Of a stretch of 60,000 nucleotides of DNA, positions 1-11,945 are shown piece by piece. The number at the start of each line of letters is the position of its first letter. Within the stretch, counting starts at the first letter, position 1. The notes beneath the pieces are model-generated. The model was given only the letters and a program-made list of their open reading frames with translations, ran no database searches and was not told the DNA's origin. This stretch comes from Cryptomeria japonica. Taxonomy: Eukaryota > Streptophyta > Pinopsida > Cupressales > Cupressaceae. The DNA lies in NCBI RefSeq assembly GCF_030272615.1, contig NC_081412.1:479680657-479740656 (forward strand), read 5' to 3'. Made by a program: the position numbers and the translations under genes.

Positions 1-240
1 ATTTTAAATTTCTATCGAATATGTATTAAGATCTTGTTTAATTGTTTCGGTTTTAAATTTGTATGGTAATAACTTTTATATATTCTTTTACCTAATTTTT
101 AATTTAGATATAAGTTATTACTATATAAAAAATTTATCATTTTAAGTTGTAGTGATATAAAATTTTGGTAGTATAAAGGTACTAGCAGGTAGTATAAAGG
201 TACTAGTAGTTGCATATTTTTTTTTCATGCGGTATGGTAT
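1..240 (+). repeat. Tail of a dispersed repeat, truncated by the window edge
   Basis: The first about 240 bases match 15,588-15,775 in the same orientation, with shared blocks such as AAATATGTATTAA, CTAATTTTTAATTTAGAT and ATAAATTTTGGTAGT. At 15.6 kb this sequence is the tail of the large repeat copy 2, so the window edge probably cuts through another copy of that family. A short internal duplication (GGTAGTATAAAGGTACTAG, twice near 170-205) is also present. No coding potential is seen. Confidence 0.6.
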
Positions 241-1461
241 TAATAGATCTTTTATCTTTAGGAGTAGATGAAATGAGAGAATTGAAAACATTTATTATGC
301 AAATACAACTTTGATCTGCTAATTGAGGAAGCATATTTTGATTAATCGAAATTCAAATAATATAACATCACCATAATCTAATATTTTTTAAACAATAACA
401 ATAACAGATGTGATCTCATTAGCTTGAGTATATAAGAAAATCTTAAATCACTTGTCTTGTATATTATTTTGAAAATTGAGAGTCAAAGTAAAAAAGACAA
501 GATGCATTTTCAAACATATTCTATAGATGAAACTATTCCATGGTTGTAATTATGAATAGTATTATGCTTAGTTGAGTTCAATTAAGCATTGTCTCCAACA
601 AATGTAGCATTCATGGCTTTTGTTCTAACCACTATTATATAATGGATCCATTGTGCTTGGTAAAGAACTTCCCTACACTTAAGAGAACATATATGAAAAT
701 GCATAAGAGTGGGTAAATATCTAACTAGAAGTAAAAAAGATATTATAGGTACAGAAAAAGCAATGTTTTGACAAACAAAAAATTGTAGAAATTGAAGAAA
801 AAAATAGTGACAAAGAAAATATATGCTTGTAGCAAAAATAAATTTTAAAAGGAAGGTTTGACAAATTTTTCTTGCTATAACACTTTCAAGTATGTATCAG
901 GTTAGAAACCACAGAAAATGTTGGAAGCAAAACTCCATTAAATATGGATAGGGAATAGAAATAGCTATAAATTTTTGCCTGTTCAACATGTGCTTACATT
1001 TTATTAAAAATAAAAAAGCTCTTATCTTTATGAAACAAAAGACTATATACTAAAAATAACATTGCAAATTTCTAAGGATGCAAACTTATGTTAGATAAGG
1101 TAACTTATACCTATGTGAATTGAAATCTTCAACTCTGAGATCCTCATCCTAAAGGAAAATATAGTTGTAAAATGACAACTATATCTAGATGCAAGAATCT
1201 TTTCTCAGACCACCTTGAATGTAAATGTGTTCCAACAATCATAATCTCAAAAGTTAAAAATTAAGAACTCATTAAGCATGCATTCAGAACATATATATTA
1301 TATCATAATAAATGCTCTCATTTGGTAAATACTTTATTGCTAAAGAAAAATGATCCAATATTGCCACTTAATTTGATTAATTGAAGCCACATGAATAGCC
1401 CTCTCACTCCATTTATGTATATGATTAACATCATATACATATACAATATATATTTGTTATT
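241..1461. other. AT-rich stretch, no gene seen
   Basis: No open frame of note, no RNA gene and no clear mobile-element boundary was found here. The sequence is AT-rich and looks like old intergenic DNA. Confidence 0.6.
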
Positions 1462-1692
1462 AACATCAATAACAAGAAGTTTGACATAAATGACAAAATA
1501 TTTGAAGCCACATATGTACACACACACACACACACACATACATGTATACATGTATATATGTACATACATATATACATATATATGTATGTACATATATACA
1601 TGTATATATATGTATATGTATGTATATATAACATCAATAACAACAAGTTTGACATAAATTGCAAAATTAAATCATATTTGAAGCCACATATG
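1462..1692. repeat. Two direct copies of a ~60 bp sequence at the left edge of the microsatellite
   Basis: A sequence beginning AACATCAATAACAA and ending GAAGCCACATATGTA occurs at 1462-1519 and again at 1630-1693, separated by CA/TA repeat. A third, inverted copy lies at 3301-3355 beyond the microsatellite. The two direct copies suggest that part of the microsatellite plus its flank was duplicated. Confidence 0.75.
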
Positions 1693-2256
1693 TATATGCA
1701 TGTATATACACACACACACATACATACACACATACATACATACATACATATATATATATATATACATGTATATGTATATATATATGTATGTATGTATACA
1801 TATGTATACATATGTATGTATATATATGTATACACACACACACACACATATATATATATGTATGTATATGTATGTATATACATATATATGTATGTATATG
1901 TATGTATATGTATGTATATGTATGTATATACATATATATGTATGTATATGTATGTATATACATATATATATGTATATACATACATATACATACATATACA
2001 TACATATACATACATATATATGTATATACATACATATACATACATATATAGACATACATATATACATATAGACATACATATACATATACATATATATACA
2101 TATATATGTATGTATATATATATGTATATGTATATATGTATGTCTATATGTATGTCTATATGTATACATATATATATATAGACATACATATACATATATA
2201 TACATATACATATAGACATATACATATATGTATGTCTATATGTATGTGTATGTATA

Positions 2257-2311
<55 letters not shown>

Positions 2312-2320
2312 TATATATAC

Positions 2321-2384
<64 letters not shown>

Positions 2385-2405
2385 GTCTATATACATATAT
2401 ATATG

Positions 2406-2436
<31 letters not shown>

Positions 2437-2504
2437 GTATATATATACATATATATATGTATATATATATATATAGACATATACATATATATATATATGT
2501 ATAC

Positions 2505-2536
<32 letters not shown>

Positions 2537-2626
2537 ATATATGTATATATGTATACACATATGTATATATGTATACACATATATATATATATGTATATAT
2601 ATATGTATATATGTATACATGTATAC

Positions 2627-2658
<32 letters not shown>

Positions 2659-2727
2659 ATGTCTATATGTATATATGTATGTCTATATATATATATATAT
2701 ATGTGTATGTCTATATGTATATATGTA

Positions 2728-2765
<38 letters not shown>

Positions 2766-2815
2766 TACATATATACATATAGACATACATATATACATAC
2801 ACATATATATACATA

Positions 2816-2849
<34 letters not shown>

Positions 2850-2903
2850 TATGTATGTCTATATGTATATATATATATATATGTATGTCTATATGTATAT
2901 GTA

Positions 2904-2946
<43 letters not shown>
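1519..2946. repeat. Compound (AT)n/(CATA)n/(CA)n microsatellite, about 1.4 kb
   Basis: The tract consists almost entirely of alternating purine-pyrimidine steps: CA runs near 1520, TATG/CATA runs through 1560-2260, near-pure AT at 2260-2380, then mixed TATG and AGACATACATAT blocks to 2946. Many sub-blocks are self-complementary, so the DNA could form hairpins or cruciforms. The long Tyr/Ile/His-rich open frames on both strands are a by-product of the repeat having no stop codons, not genes. Confidence 0.95.
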
Positions 2947-2949
<3 letters not shown>

Positions 2950-4300
2950 TGTGGGTATATGTATTACCTTTCAGTAAAAGTGTATTAGATAGTAATCACA
3001 TTTTCATTAAATTACTTCATCTGTTTCCAATAACTACACAAAAAATAACATGTAGTTAGTAATGAATATATCAAACTTGTGTGTAAAGAGAAGCAATAGA
3101 GCATGAGAGTAATAAAACACATATTAGTACCTCAATATTTGGCAAATTAGATTTTCATACCAAACACATCAACCATAATCAGATCTTTGTTTGAGTTTTA
3201 AGTTCTAGCAATGTAGGTAATTTTTTTAAGTACAAACATCAAGATATCACATCTTTATTTCTTCATAGTAGCATAGGAAACTATAACAACATATCTTTGT
3301 TTCAAATATGATTTTATTTTGTCACTTATGTCAAACTTGTTGTTATTGATGTTAATTAAGGTTCGAAGGTGGGTCTAGAGGTATGTGATCAGTGGTGTTG
3401 TATCAAATGTCTACTCATGTGTTCATATTGATGTATGGTGGTTGATGGAAATGACTTCAGATGATATATCCAGTTGTCTTATGGATACTTTAGAGCATTG
3501 GAGATGTTTTCAGATGCCTGCAATAGATTTTTGTAAAGTATGACTATTTCAATGAACAATCTATCAAACAAGGTTATGTACTATAGTCCGCATTGTGCCA
3601 CATTGATTCATCTTTGCTTGCAGTTGCAGTATGATGTTGGTGGATGCAAAATAATTTATATCGAAGGATTCATTTTCTCATTTAATTCACAGCTGATTTG
3701 GTGTTGGTTTGAGTGTCAATTTTGTAGTGACAGTGTACTTGTTTACAAGAATGCTTTTCTTTCCTTATCCTTCTGGTGTTTCTAGTGTTGTGGTTCTTTG
3801 ATATGGTATTTTTAGTGTCAAGTGATGCTATAATGTGCATCTACAAAACTTTTGGAGATCCACGCTATATTTTAAGTATATTTGATTAGGTTGCTTTATT
3901 GGTTCTATCTATGAGAGTTGTATTGAGCCCTTTTGGTCTATGTGGTTGCATGCAAAGTTGATGGTGATAATTTGGGAGTAATAGGAAGGTGCGTCAACAT
4001 GGTGTGATTCTTCACACATCTTGTTCCCATTCTGAATAGCTTTGGAGAATTTTTTTGGGCTAATGATTTATACTCTACATGTTACATCTAGGCCAACCTA
4101 ATTGATATGTTTTCTTTGAGCAGATGATCTATAAAGGAAGAGATATTTTGGAGGATGGTATGTGTCATATGAGTTGAATGAGATGTCACATATGGTGTGT
4201 CAAGTAAGTGTGAAGGAATGCAAGTGCAAATGAGTAGTAATGAAGTCAATTTCAAATGTTTACAAAAATGAACTGTAATCAACATTTCAGAGCATGCACT
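2950..4300. other. Non-coding stretch, no gene seen
   Basis: Apart from the inverted repeat at 3301-3355, nothing recognisable was found. The open frame at 3540-3785 has no family signature and no neighbouring exon. Confidence 0.55.
3301..3355 (-). repeat. Inverted copy of the microsatellite-flanking sequence
   Basis: The reverse complement of 3301-3353 matches 1630-1686 at roughly nine bases in ten (blocks GTCAAACTTGTTGTTATTGA and TTCAAATATGATTT). The microsatellite is therefore enclosed by inverted copies, which suggests it expanded inside, or between the arms of, an older inverted-repeat element. Confidence 0.7.
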
Positions 4301-4791
4301 TCTACTTAGTTCAACAATAATTACTCTTTGTAATAAGATCCATTGTACCTTGCCATGAAGAAGTGATTTTCAATGTTTTGCAATTCCTTTGTATCTTGCC
4401 ATGGAGCAATAAAGCTTCAATAATGCAAGTCCATTGTATCTTGCCCTAGGTTGTGCACCTTAGCTTGCAAGTCCAAATCATGAGCAGTGAGCTTCCTTGG
4501 CCTAGAGCCTAAAACTTTGTAAATTTTAGTTTTTCATAAAGTGAGATAGTTCTCACTATGGTTTTTTCCTCATTGGGTTTCCCACATAAAATCTTGGTTT
4601 CATTGTGTGATTGATGTTTTGCTTTCTATTGTTTACTTCTACACATATGACAATCGGAATTAATTTTGAATGGATAGTTAAGTTTTAATACATATTAATT
4701 CATCCCCCCCCACACCTCTTAGCATCCAGAAGTGTTCAACAATGTATATTAGAGAAAGGTTCCTAAAGAAATACTCTAACAATTGAGGTAG
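4300..4791 (+). other. Possible 5' LTR end and leader of the copia-like remnant
   Basis: The region upstream of the gag remnant has LTR-like composition and repeated phrases (TTGTATCTTGCC occurs near 4390 and 4436). It is followed by a C-run (ATTCATCCCCCCCCACACC) and then CTCTAACA just before AATTGAGGTAGATCCG. The last string could be a decayed primer-binding site of the TTGGTATCAGAGC type. No 5' boundary or target duplication was found, so this is an inference from position and sequence style. Confidence 0.3.
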
Positions 4792-5870
4792 ATCCGAAAT
4801 TTGAACACAATATTTGAATATGCAAATTTGGATGCTATGGGGTCCCGTAATTGGGATATTGATGTAGTTGTGGATCTTGAAGGAGAATTAAGGCTATCTC
4901 TTTTTTGACTTGGAAGATTATCAAAAAAAATTGAAGAAAGTAGAAGAACATGTTGTCCATTTGAAAAGACAAATTGATGAAGGAAAGAAGACCATTGATG
5001 ATCTTGAAACAAATCTACATAAAAAATTCTAAGAGTGCACTAAGCTTGAAGAAGAAGTGGTTATGTTGAGAAAAGAATTGAAAGAGGCAAAACAACAAAT
5101 TGATAAGAACCTAAAGCTCAAAGGCAGTAGTGATATGCTTGATGAGATGCTAAGTTCTTAGAAACAATCTAAGGACAAAGGCGGTTTTTGTTTTGACAAA
5201 GGAGAATGTTTTAAAACTCCCTACAAAGATTACAAAGGAAAGAAATGGATAAAGGATGAATCCAAGAAGACTAATGAAGATAAAAAAGGTTCCACTCAGG
5301 TCTAGAACAAGAAAAACTTCACGAAGCCTCCTACTCAAACCAGGCATTCTCTATCTTTCACTGATAATGTTTTACATGAAATAAGTTTGGACATAAAGCT
5401 AGTGAATGTAGAATTCAGATCAGATCTCAATCATTTAATGAAAAATGTTATCCTTGTAATAAGTTTGGACATAAGGCAAATGAATGCAAAGGTAGAGTTA
5501 TGTGGAATAGATATGTGAATACAAACTATGGTAGAAATGTTCAATCTTTTAGTGGATATTGTTATGCATGCAAAAAATATGGGCACAAGTTTGTTCATTT
5601 CAGATCTAATGTCAAAAGGAATGGAAGTGGTCTGCAACAAGGTTCTACAGTTTGTTATAATTGCAAAAAAATAGGATAGGTTGCTAGATTATCCAGAGGA
5701 AAGAATGAGAAGAGGTCTGCTACAAAAAGGAAGATTGATATCAATGATATAAAGGAGAAGATTTAGAAGACATGGGTGAAGAAATCTGATGAGAATGTAG
5801 AGGGAAAGATAGTGGACGGACCTGTACCTACTGGTGGTGCAAATGCTTCCTCTAAAAACTAGATAAAGTG
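4792..5870 (+). pseudogene. gag: Decayed Ty1/copia-type Gag with zinc-knuckle array
   Basis: Conceptual translation, read through several stops and frameshifts, gives an acidic VDLEGEL segment (about 4855) and a long Lys/Glu coiled coil (about 4915-5110). A LDEMLSS..KQSKDKGG segment follows, typical of plant copia Gag C-terminal halves. Next come four CX2CX4HX4C-type knuckles. The second, near 5450-5495, is intact (CYPCNKFGHKANEC). The first (about 5368) has a stop in place of its second Cys, the third (5558-5600) lost its last Cys, and the fourth (5650-5690) lost its His. Gag would package element RNA in cytoplasmic particles. No protease, integrase or RT from the same element was recognised downstream. 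The family is assigned from layout; the decay is plain in the sequence. Confidence 0.7.
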
Positions 5871-6245
5871 TATTGTCTAACCGAGAGATTTCATTGATGA
5901 CCTTAAGAACCCCCTTATGGTTTGGATGTTGGATTGGTTTCAGCATGGTAGATTTTATGAAGGTTTGTTTGGAGATTTCTAAGTTTTTGTAGTGATTTTT
6001 GAAAGTATTTGTGGTTTTTGTCAATACATAGTAACAACCTTTTGTGTCTAATGGTCAAGTGTATTCATTGCAAAACCTAGGTGGTTGAAGGTAATGGATA
6101 AGTTGGGTTTTTGAATTCATTTTGATCACTTGTGATCTTGTGAATTTGAGAGCTATTATGTGCAAAATAAGTTTTCTTATGCAAACCCTAGTGGTAGTGT
6201 GATCAAGGTATTATGAAAATCTTGTGTTATCAATTATGCTTGTCG
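5871..6245. other. Spacer between the two decayed retroelement frames
   Basis: No pol-like motifs are visible. A full copia element would have several kb of pol here, so either pol was deleted or the two frames belong to different elements. Confidence 0.5.
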
Positions 6246-7340
6246 ATTCAATGGCTACTTTTATTGTCGTCGACCTGTCCTTGAAGTTGTGACTCTAGTT
6301 CAAGCCTTGCCCATTTGTGGTGACAAAGAAAGATAAGGAAGGATCTTTTTTTGAATGTGTCATTGGATGTGGTGTACACAAAGGATGTTAAGGCTTATAT
6401 TATTACAACCCTAACTGATGATAGTCATGTGAAGTTCAATGATTTATGGATGAAGTTGATGGAAGATGACCTGACAAACTTCAAACAACAATACAAGCAT
6501 ATTCCAGATTCGACAATGGATATTTGGAAGGAGTTTCTTGGTTTCACCTATGAGCATGCATGGATTCAAATCATCCTGAGCTAGATTCATGGAGATGTTA
6601 CATTTTTGGATTGACCGCATAAGATAACAAAGGATGCTATGAGGGCTTTGATGGAGTTGTGTACCTTTAACACTTTTCCTATCTTGAAATTGGTAAAGAA
6701 TGATATAGTGTCTGAGATTACTAGTGTGAAATCTGACAAAAGGGTTATGACTGTTGAGGACATCTCTGATTCAAGTGTCCTCTATGTAACCAAGGGTTTG
6801 GCATAAAATATATACTATTGGAACCATGAGGGTTCTGCCATCGCCACCAAAATACACTCTACTTAATAGATGGTGGTTGAAGGAGAGAAGTTTGTTCTGT
6901 TTGAGCTCTTGAGACAACAACTTTTGGACAATTTAGATAGGATGAAGAAAACCAAGTATCCATTTAGGTATGGGTCCTTGATAATTTGTTTAGCATTTAT
7001 GTTTATGAATGAGCTCCCAAGAGTTAAGAGTAAAGTTTAGAATAAGTTCACTCCTATAGCATTGCAAATTAAACAACACATTATAAGTCTTAATATAGAC
7101 ACAAAGGCATATAATACTGCATATTTTGGTTGGTTTAATAAATTTAAAGATAAGATTCAAGAAAGAGAAATAAACCCTCATGGATTAGTCTGAAAATAAA
7201 AGAATGGAATTACATTTCTAGTCAACAAGGACCTTTGTTACATTGAAGTTCTTGAGCTAAGGACTACTTGGCTATTAGAGCTACCATATGAGATATCTGA
7301 GAAGTATATAGAGAAGAACATTGAGACTTTGACGTTGTAG
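6246..7340 (+). pseudogene. Decayed ORF of unknown function, probably retroelement-encoded
   Basis: A single frame is readable from about 6345 to a terminal TAG at 7338-7340 with only a handful of stops (for example near 6582, 6613 and 6805). An ATG at 6251 may be the original start, with a frameshift in the T-run near 6345. Segments include a KAYIITTLTDDSHVKFNDLW stretch, a KITKDAMRALMELCTFNT helix-like segment, a YPFRYGSLIICLAFMFMNEL hydrophobic segment near 6960 and a C-terminal YEISEKYIEKNIETL. I do not recognise the family. The frame stops exactly where an LTR-like sequence starts, which suggests a second ORF placed just upstream of a 3' LTR. It could instead be a captured host gene fragment. 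Confidence 0.45.
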
Positions 7341-8020
7341 CGTAGTATATTGTATCCCTATAGAGTTTTGTCCTCACCTAGGCCTCACTTCTGCATTCCA
7401 TCCTTTCATGCTTTGAATATGTTTTCATTATGCTCACACCCAGATCTAAAATCAACATCTTTTGTACCCATGTGGGACACTGTTCAAATTTAAGCCTTGA
7501 TTGGACTAGGACACCCTGGGTGCCATGGTCCCAAGACTAGGATTCCTTGGGTGCCATGGTACCAAGACCAAGACACCTTAGGTGCCATGGTCTCAGGACC
7601 AGGATGACCTAGGTGCCATCATCCTTCGAAAAGGGGCCCAAATTTGGACCCCACATCACTCACATTTCAAATGTGGGAAAACATTCTCTATGTTGGCCTG
7701 CTTGGAAACTTCAAACACATTTGGTGTAGTTAGGTATAAAAGCAAGCCTAACCCCCTCATTTTGTAAGCTCTATTAATCTCTATCAATTTCTCTCAATTA
7801 TAATTTTGCAAATTCAAGTGAGCAAGCAATCAAGCATCATCAAGGTAGTGAAGGAGAGGTCATGTTTAAATTTCAAGAATTCATGATGGCATCCATGATC
7901 ATGACATTCTACATGAAATTATCAACCTATACATGAAGACTTCAAAGTAAGATTCATCAAGGTATCAAATCTTCTTAAAAATCTTCTTGCCTTCACTTGG
8001 TAAGCCCGTGATTTTACCAT
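7336..8020 (+). repeat. LTR-like block with U3 tandem repeats and TATA box
   Basis: The block starts TGTAGCGTAG, close to the TGTAGCATCC start of the well-bounded solo LTR at 28,363. At 7527-7620 it has four imperfect ~31 bp repeats centred on GGTGCCATGGTC. The solo LTR has a comparable repeat array at the same relative position. A TATA-like GGTATAAAAG lies at 7733-7742, followed by a CT-rich stretch. The right boundary is uncertain and no target duplication was identified. Read as the 3' LTR of the element whose ORF ends at 7340. Confidence 0.5.
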
Positions 8021-9990
8021 CTCCAAATCTACACCGTGGATAGAAACAATGTGGTTTTTTATTCTCTATTAAATGCCCTAGTGGCTTGAGGACTAGCACT
8101 ATGGAGTTTCTCCATGAAAGGAGTAACCCTAATAGCAACCAAGCTATCATAGACATTAGAGTTACTATTTGTTTCATCACAAAATTTTAGTCATATAAAA
8201 AAGACCAATATTTTTATTTTTTTTGAGAAATGGGAAGATTTACTAGTATATATTTTTTTCAAAACATGAAAGCTTTAATAATATTTAATATCTTTATCAA
8301 GTGGTGGGAGGGTTCTTAAATTTATCACTATAAAATCTACTCTATAGGAATGCAAGTCCTTAGAGAGAAGGTGGATTGATTGAGAATGATAATCATGTAG
8401 TTTCAAACCAAGTTGAATGAGGTTGGTTAAATTAAGACAAAACATCGAAGTCCCCTTCTAATGATCCTATTCCCATGAAGGATGCCACTAACTTTGAGGA
8501 TTTTAACCATGAAGCTTGTAATTTCATTAGGAAAATAGAAAGTCTATTATATTCATAGGAACAAACATAGATGTGAAATTCTTTACAACCTCCACTTACA
8601 TTTGATCTTGAATTTTGATCACTATTGAAGTTGGTAAAAATTCATTTGTAGTCATTGAAAAATAGGATGATAATTCTAATGTTATTATTAGGTATTCTTA
8701 TTTTATCAAGATATTCAAGTTTTTTATTCCACTAATGTATATTTATGATAGTTTCTAGTGGGTACAAACAATCTTATTATGATTTGTGTTGTGTCTCAAT
8801 CACTAGGTGAAGAGCACCAGTTACCGTTCATGTTCCAATAACTGTTCACTCCTTGCACACTCAACACCGTAATTACTAACTAAAAATAAACAAAAAAACA
8901 AATGATAAAGCTCATTAATAAATTTCTCATGTACCAATAGCTGCTCATTTTTTAGCATTTTTGGACCATAACTAGCCCATTTGCACACCTTTATTGGTAC
9001 CCATAGCACATGACTATTGGGGAATTTTTGCATAAGTATTGGCAATTATAAGTGCATGGTTACTGGGGCATGTTGAAGAAGGTATCGAGTGACACTTTGA
9101 AATGTGTACTTTTTGACCCTTGCGTGAATAACGGATCTCACAACGTGCATCGTTGTTACCTAGAAGCCAAAACAATAGCTATAAGCAGTTAAGTCACATG
9201 CAGAGACAACAACAAAAAAAATCATCAAAATCTGATGTACCATTTAGAATCTATGGGAGAGCAAAGTTAGTTATAATGGCTACTGGCACGCTTCCCCTAC
9301 TTGGATTATTAATACCTTATAGTTAAGAAAAAGATTTAACAAGGTTCCTCCCCTAAGAAACATGAATAATCTCATGATGTTTTTTGACATGTCTCATCAC
9401 TAATTGGATTTTTAGTACCTTATGGTTAAGGTACAACTTAGAAAGGTTTCTCCCTTAAACAATAATATTAAATTATTATGTTATTGAGGGATATCCTCTA
9501 GACAAGTAGATTCCTACTAAGAGGTACTTTGTTTTTATAAGAATCCATAGTTATATTTTCTACCCATTCTTAGAAACCTAAGAGATGAGATAACCTAGAT
9601 AGTCATGAAAACATCAAATTCACTTTTTTACACCTTTTTAGCCCCAAACCTTGAAGAAAATAAGATAATATTGTGGGACCTTCAATCAATGAAGATGCAA
9701 AACCTAAAGTTTTTTAAGGGTATTAAAATAAGTTGTGTTGATAATATCCAAAGAAGTAATATTTGTTTAGCGTATTCATATTCACAATAATAGACAAAAA
9801 TCCCTATTTGACTTCAATAATGAGTAAGAACACGACATTATATGAGGATAGAAGGTTCTACATGATAAAATAAAATATGGATGATGATGTCCAAAGTGGG
9901 GAAGACAATCTACCAATTCCAAAAAACATGAAAAATGTGTTAATTAGGTAGAAGATGAAGTCAAAGAGGACTCTAGCTTTATGTCATAGA
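8021..9990. other. No gene seen; short inverted and direct motifs near 8.8-9.06 kb
   Basis: The only structure noted is a group of related short motifs at 8815-9060. On the minus strand these read GAGCAGCTATTGGTACATGAG and GAACAGTTATTGGAACATGA. They look like remnants of a small repeat. No coding signature is convincing. Confidence 0.5.
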
Positions 9991-10844
9991 TACCAATCTC
10001 ATTGATGAGGACATGGGATGCGAAAAAAACAAACCCAATGCTAAGAATCAAGGGATCTAGCATCAACTAGGATAACTATTATAGAAGGCAACAATTATCA
10101 GTGAAGTAGTACTTGCAACTAGAGATGGGCTAAGAGTTATCGCCTCTTCTACAACATTCACTGTGCATACCACCATTATTATAGACAAAACTATTGTGAA
10201 ACAAAACTTGTTTTTCCTTGCTATTCCAAGGGGTGGGATTTGTCCAACAAAAATAGATGAAAATCCAAGGCAAATGAGTGCCAAGATTTGTCTAGAAAAG
10301 GAATATTTAAACCTTCATATGTGACTTGCAAGTCATTTGACATATGTCCATACCCTATTTTGAAGCCAACAAACTGCATGAATATGTACCTTGTGTGCAA
10401 CAAATGATGAAAAAATTATAAGGTTGGATCAATATTTGCCTCGCTTTCTTTCTCATTAGACTGTATTTTTTCTATGTTGTGTACAAGTTTCACCAATGAA
10501 AAATTACTTTGTTAAATAAGGTAAGAAAAAATCACCATCCAATCATAAATTGAATCTTTATCCTTTTTCCATGCAAAAAAGAAAATGCAAACAAAACATT
10601 AGAGATCTAAAGAAATTTTCTTATTGTACAACAACTAAGACAAAAAAGTATAACACAAACAAAAATCTAAAAATTCTTATTACACAAGTAGAGAGTAATA
10701 TTTACGAAAGAACCTAATAGATCTCTACAAAATTAAATGAGTGTTGAAGATAAACGAAACCTTGGCCTAGTCAAGCTAGGCTACAACCCAAAGTGTTATA
10801 AGTGGGGGTAGGAGCTAAGCTCTAGGTCATTGGGCTACCCCTAC

Positions 10845-10965
<121 letters not shown>

Positions 10966-11125
10966 GAGTGTTAAATATTTTTAAGATCATAATGATTAAT
11001 AGTGATGTTTGAATGAAATAATTTTAGTGATGTCTACCAGACCAAGAATCCATCCTCAACCATTTTCAAATTATTTTCCATGTCTAGTGGTGGAGAACTT
11101 GTGCTCTTGAAAGAGAGGTCACAAG

Positions 11126-11291
11126 TTTGGACGCAACTATTCTAGCTCCAAAACCGTTCATGTTATTAACACCCTTGAAAAATCACAGTTGTCATTTTTG
11201 TGATCAACGGTTTGCAATGCATTCATAACTGCGTGTTATGCAACTTTTTGTAGTACGTTAGTGCATTTTTGGAGCCAAAATAGCCACCGCC
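11126..11291. mobile_element. MITE-like element, copy 1 (about 166 bp)
   Basis: The arms carry CTATTCTAGCTCCAAAAC on the left and, as reverse complement of the right end, CTATTTTGGCTCCAAAAATG. The element is flanked by CACAAG at 11,120-11,125 and 11,292-11,297. Two more copies with the same arms occur at 14,672 and 16,561. It is non-coding and internally GC-richer than its surroundings. Superfamily is unknown; 6-8 bp duplications would suit hAT- or Mutator-type elements. Confidence 0.65.
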
Positions 11292-11945
11292 CACAAGATC
11301 AAATCCCACAAGAGAGTAAGGTATGCACACCTCATTTGTAGTGCAATTAGATACCTCTCGTGAGGAGTAAGATGTAGTCCCATGTCTCTAACCCATCTGT
11401 AGACCCATATATAGATAGCTAGCATCGTGGACTATAAAAGATTCTTTCCTTTCAAAATTGAAATAAAATTGAAGGACCCATTATGTGCCACCAATCCGAT
11501 ACATCCACATGACATGCAATCTAATACTTCTCTTTAAACTCTCTTCCCCCTGTCAATCTGTGTCAGCACAGAGGGAAACATGAGCACAAGGGAAGTACGA
11601 ACACTTTTGTTGACAACCTTAAATGTTGTTGGAAGTTTTTACTCTCTTCCCTCTCACGTGGATGGAATATGATAAGGACATCCATTGTTAGTTTTCTGCT
11701 CCATACAATAATGGAGTTTTTCTAGTTCAACATTATTTTTATGTAGCTGCCAAAAATGGATGAGTTTATCTTCCTGTATTTAATATTATTTGTTCGTTCT
11801 TTGGGTTAATGGGACTTGAACACCATACGTGCTACAAATTTTTTTTTGGCTATGATAGAGGGATAATACCAATTTCAGGTTGTAATGTACATTTTGCTTC
11901 AGAACTCGTTAAAATGGGAGATTTCTTCTAAAGTGTTTAAATTGT

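Noticed and set aside
1318-2988. Very long open frames rich in Tyr, Ile, His, Met and Val on both strands
   Set aside because: They are translations of the (CATA)/(AT) microsatellite, which contains no stop codons in several frames. Composition and presence on both strands rule out genes.
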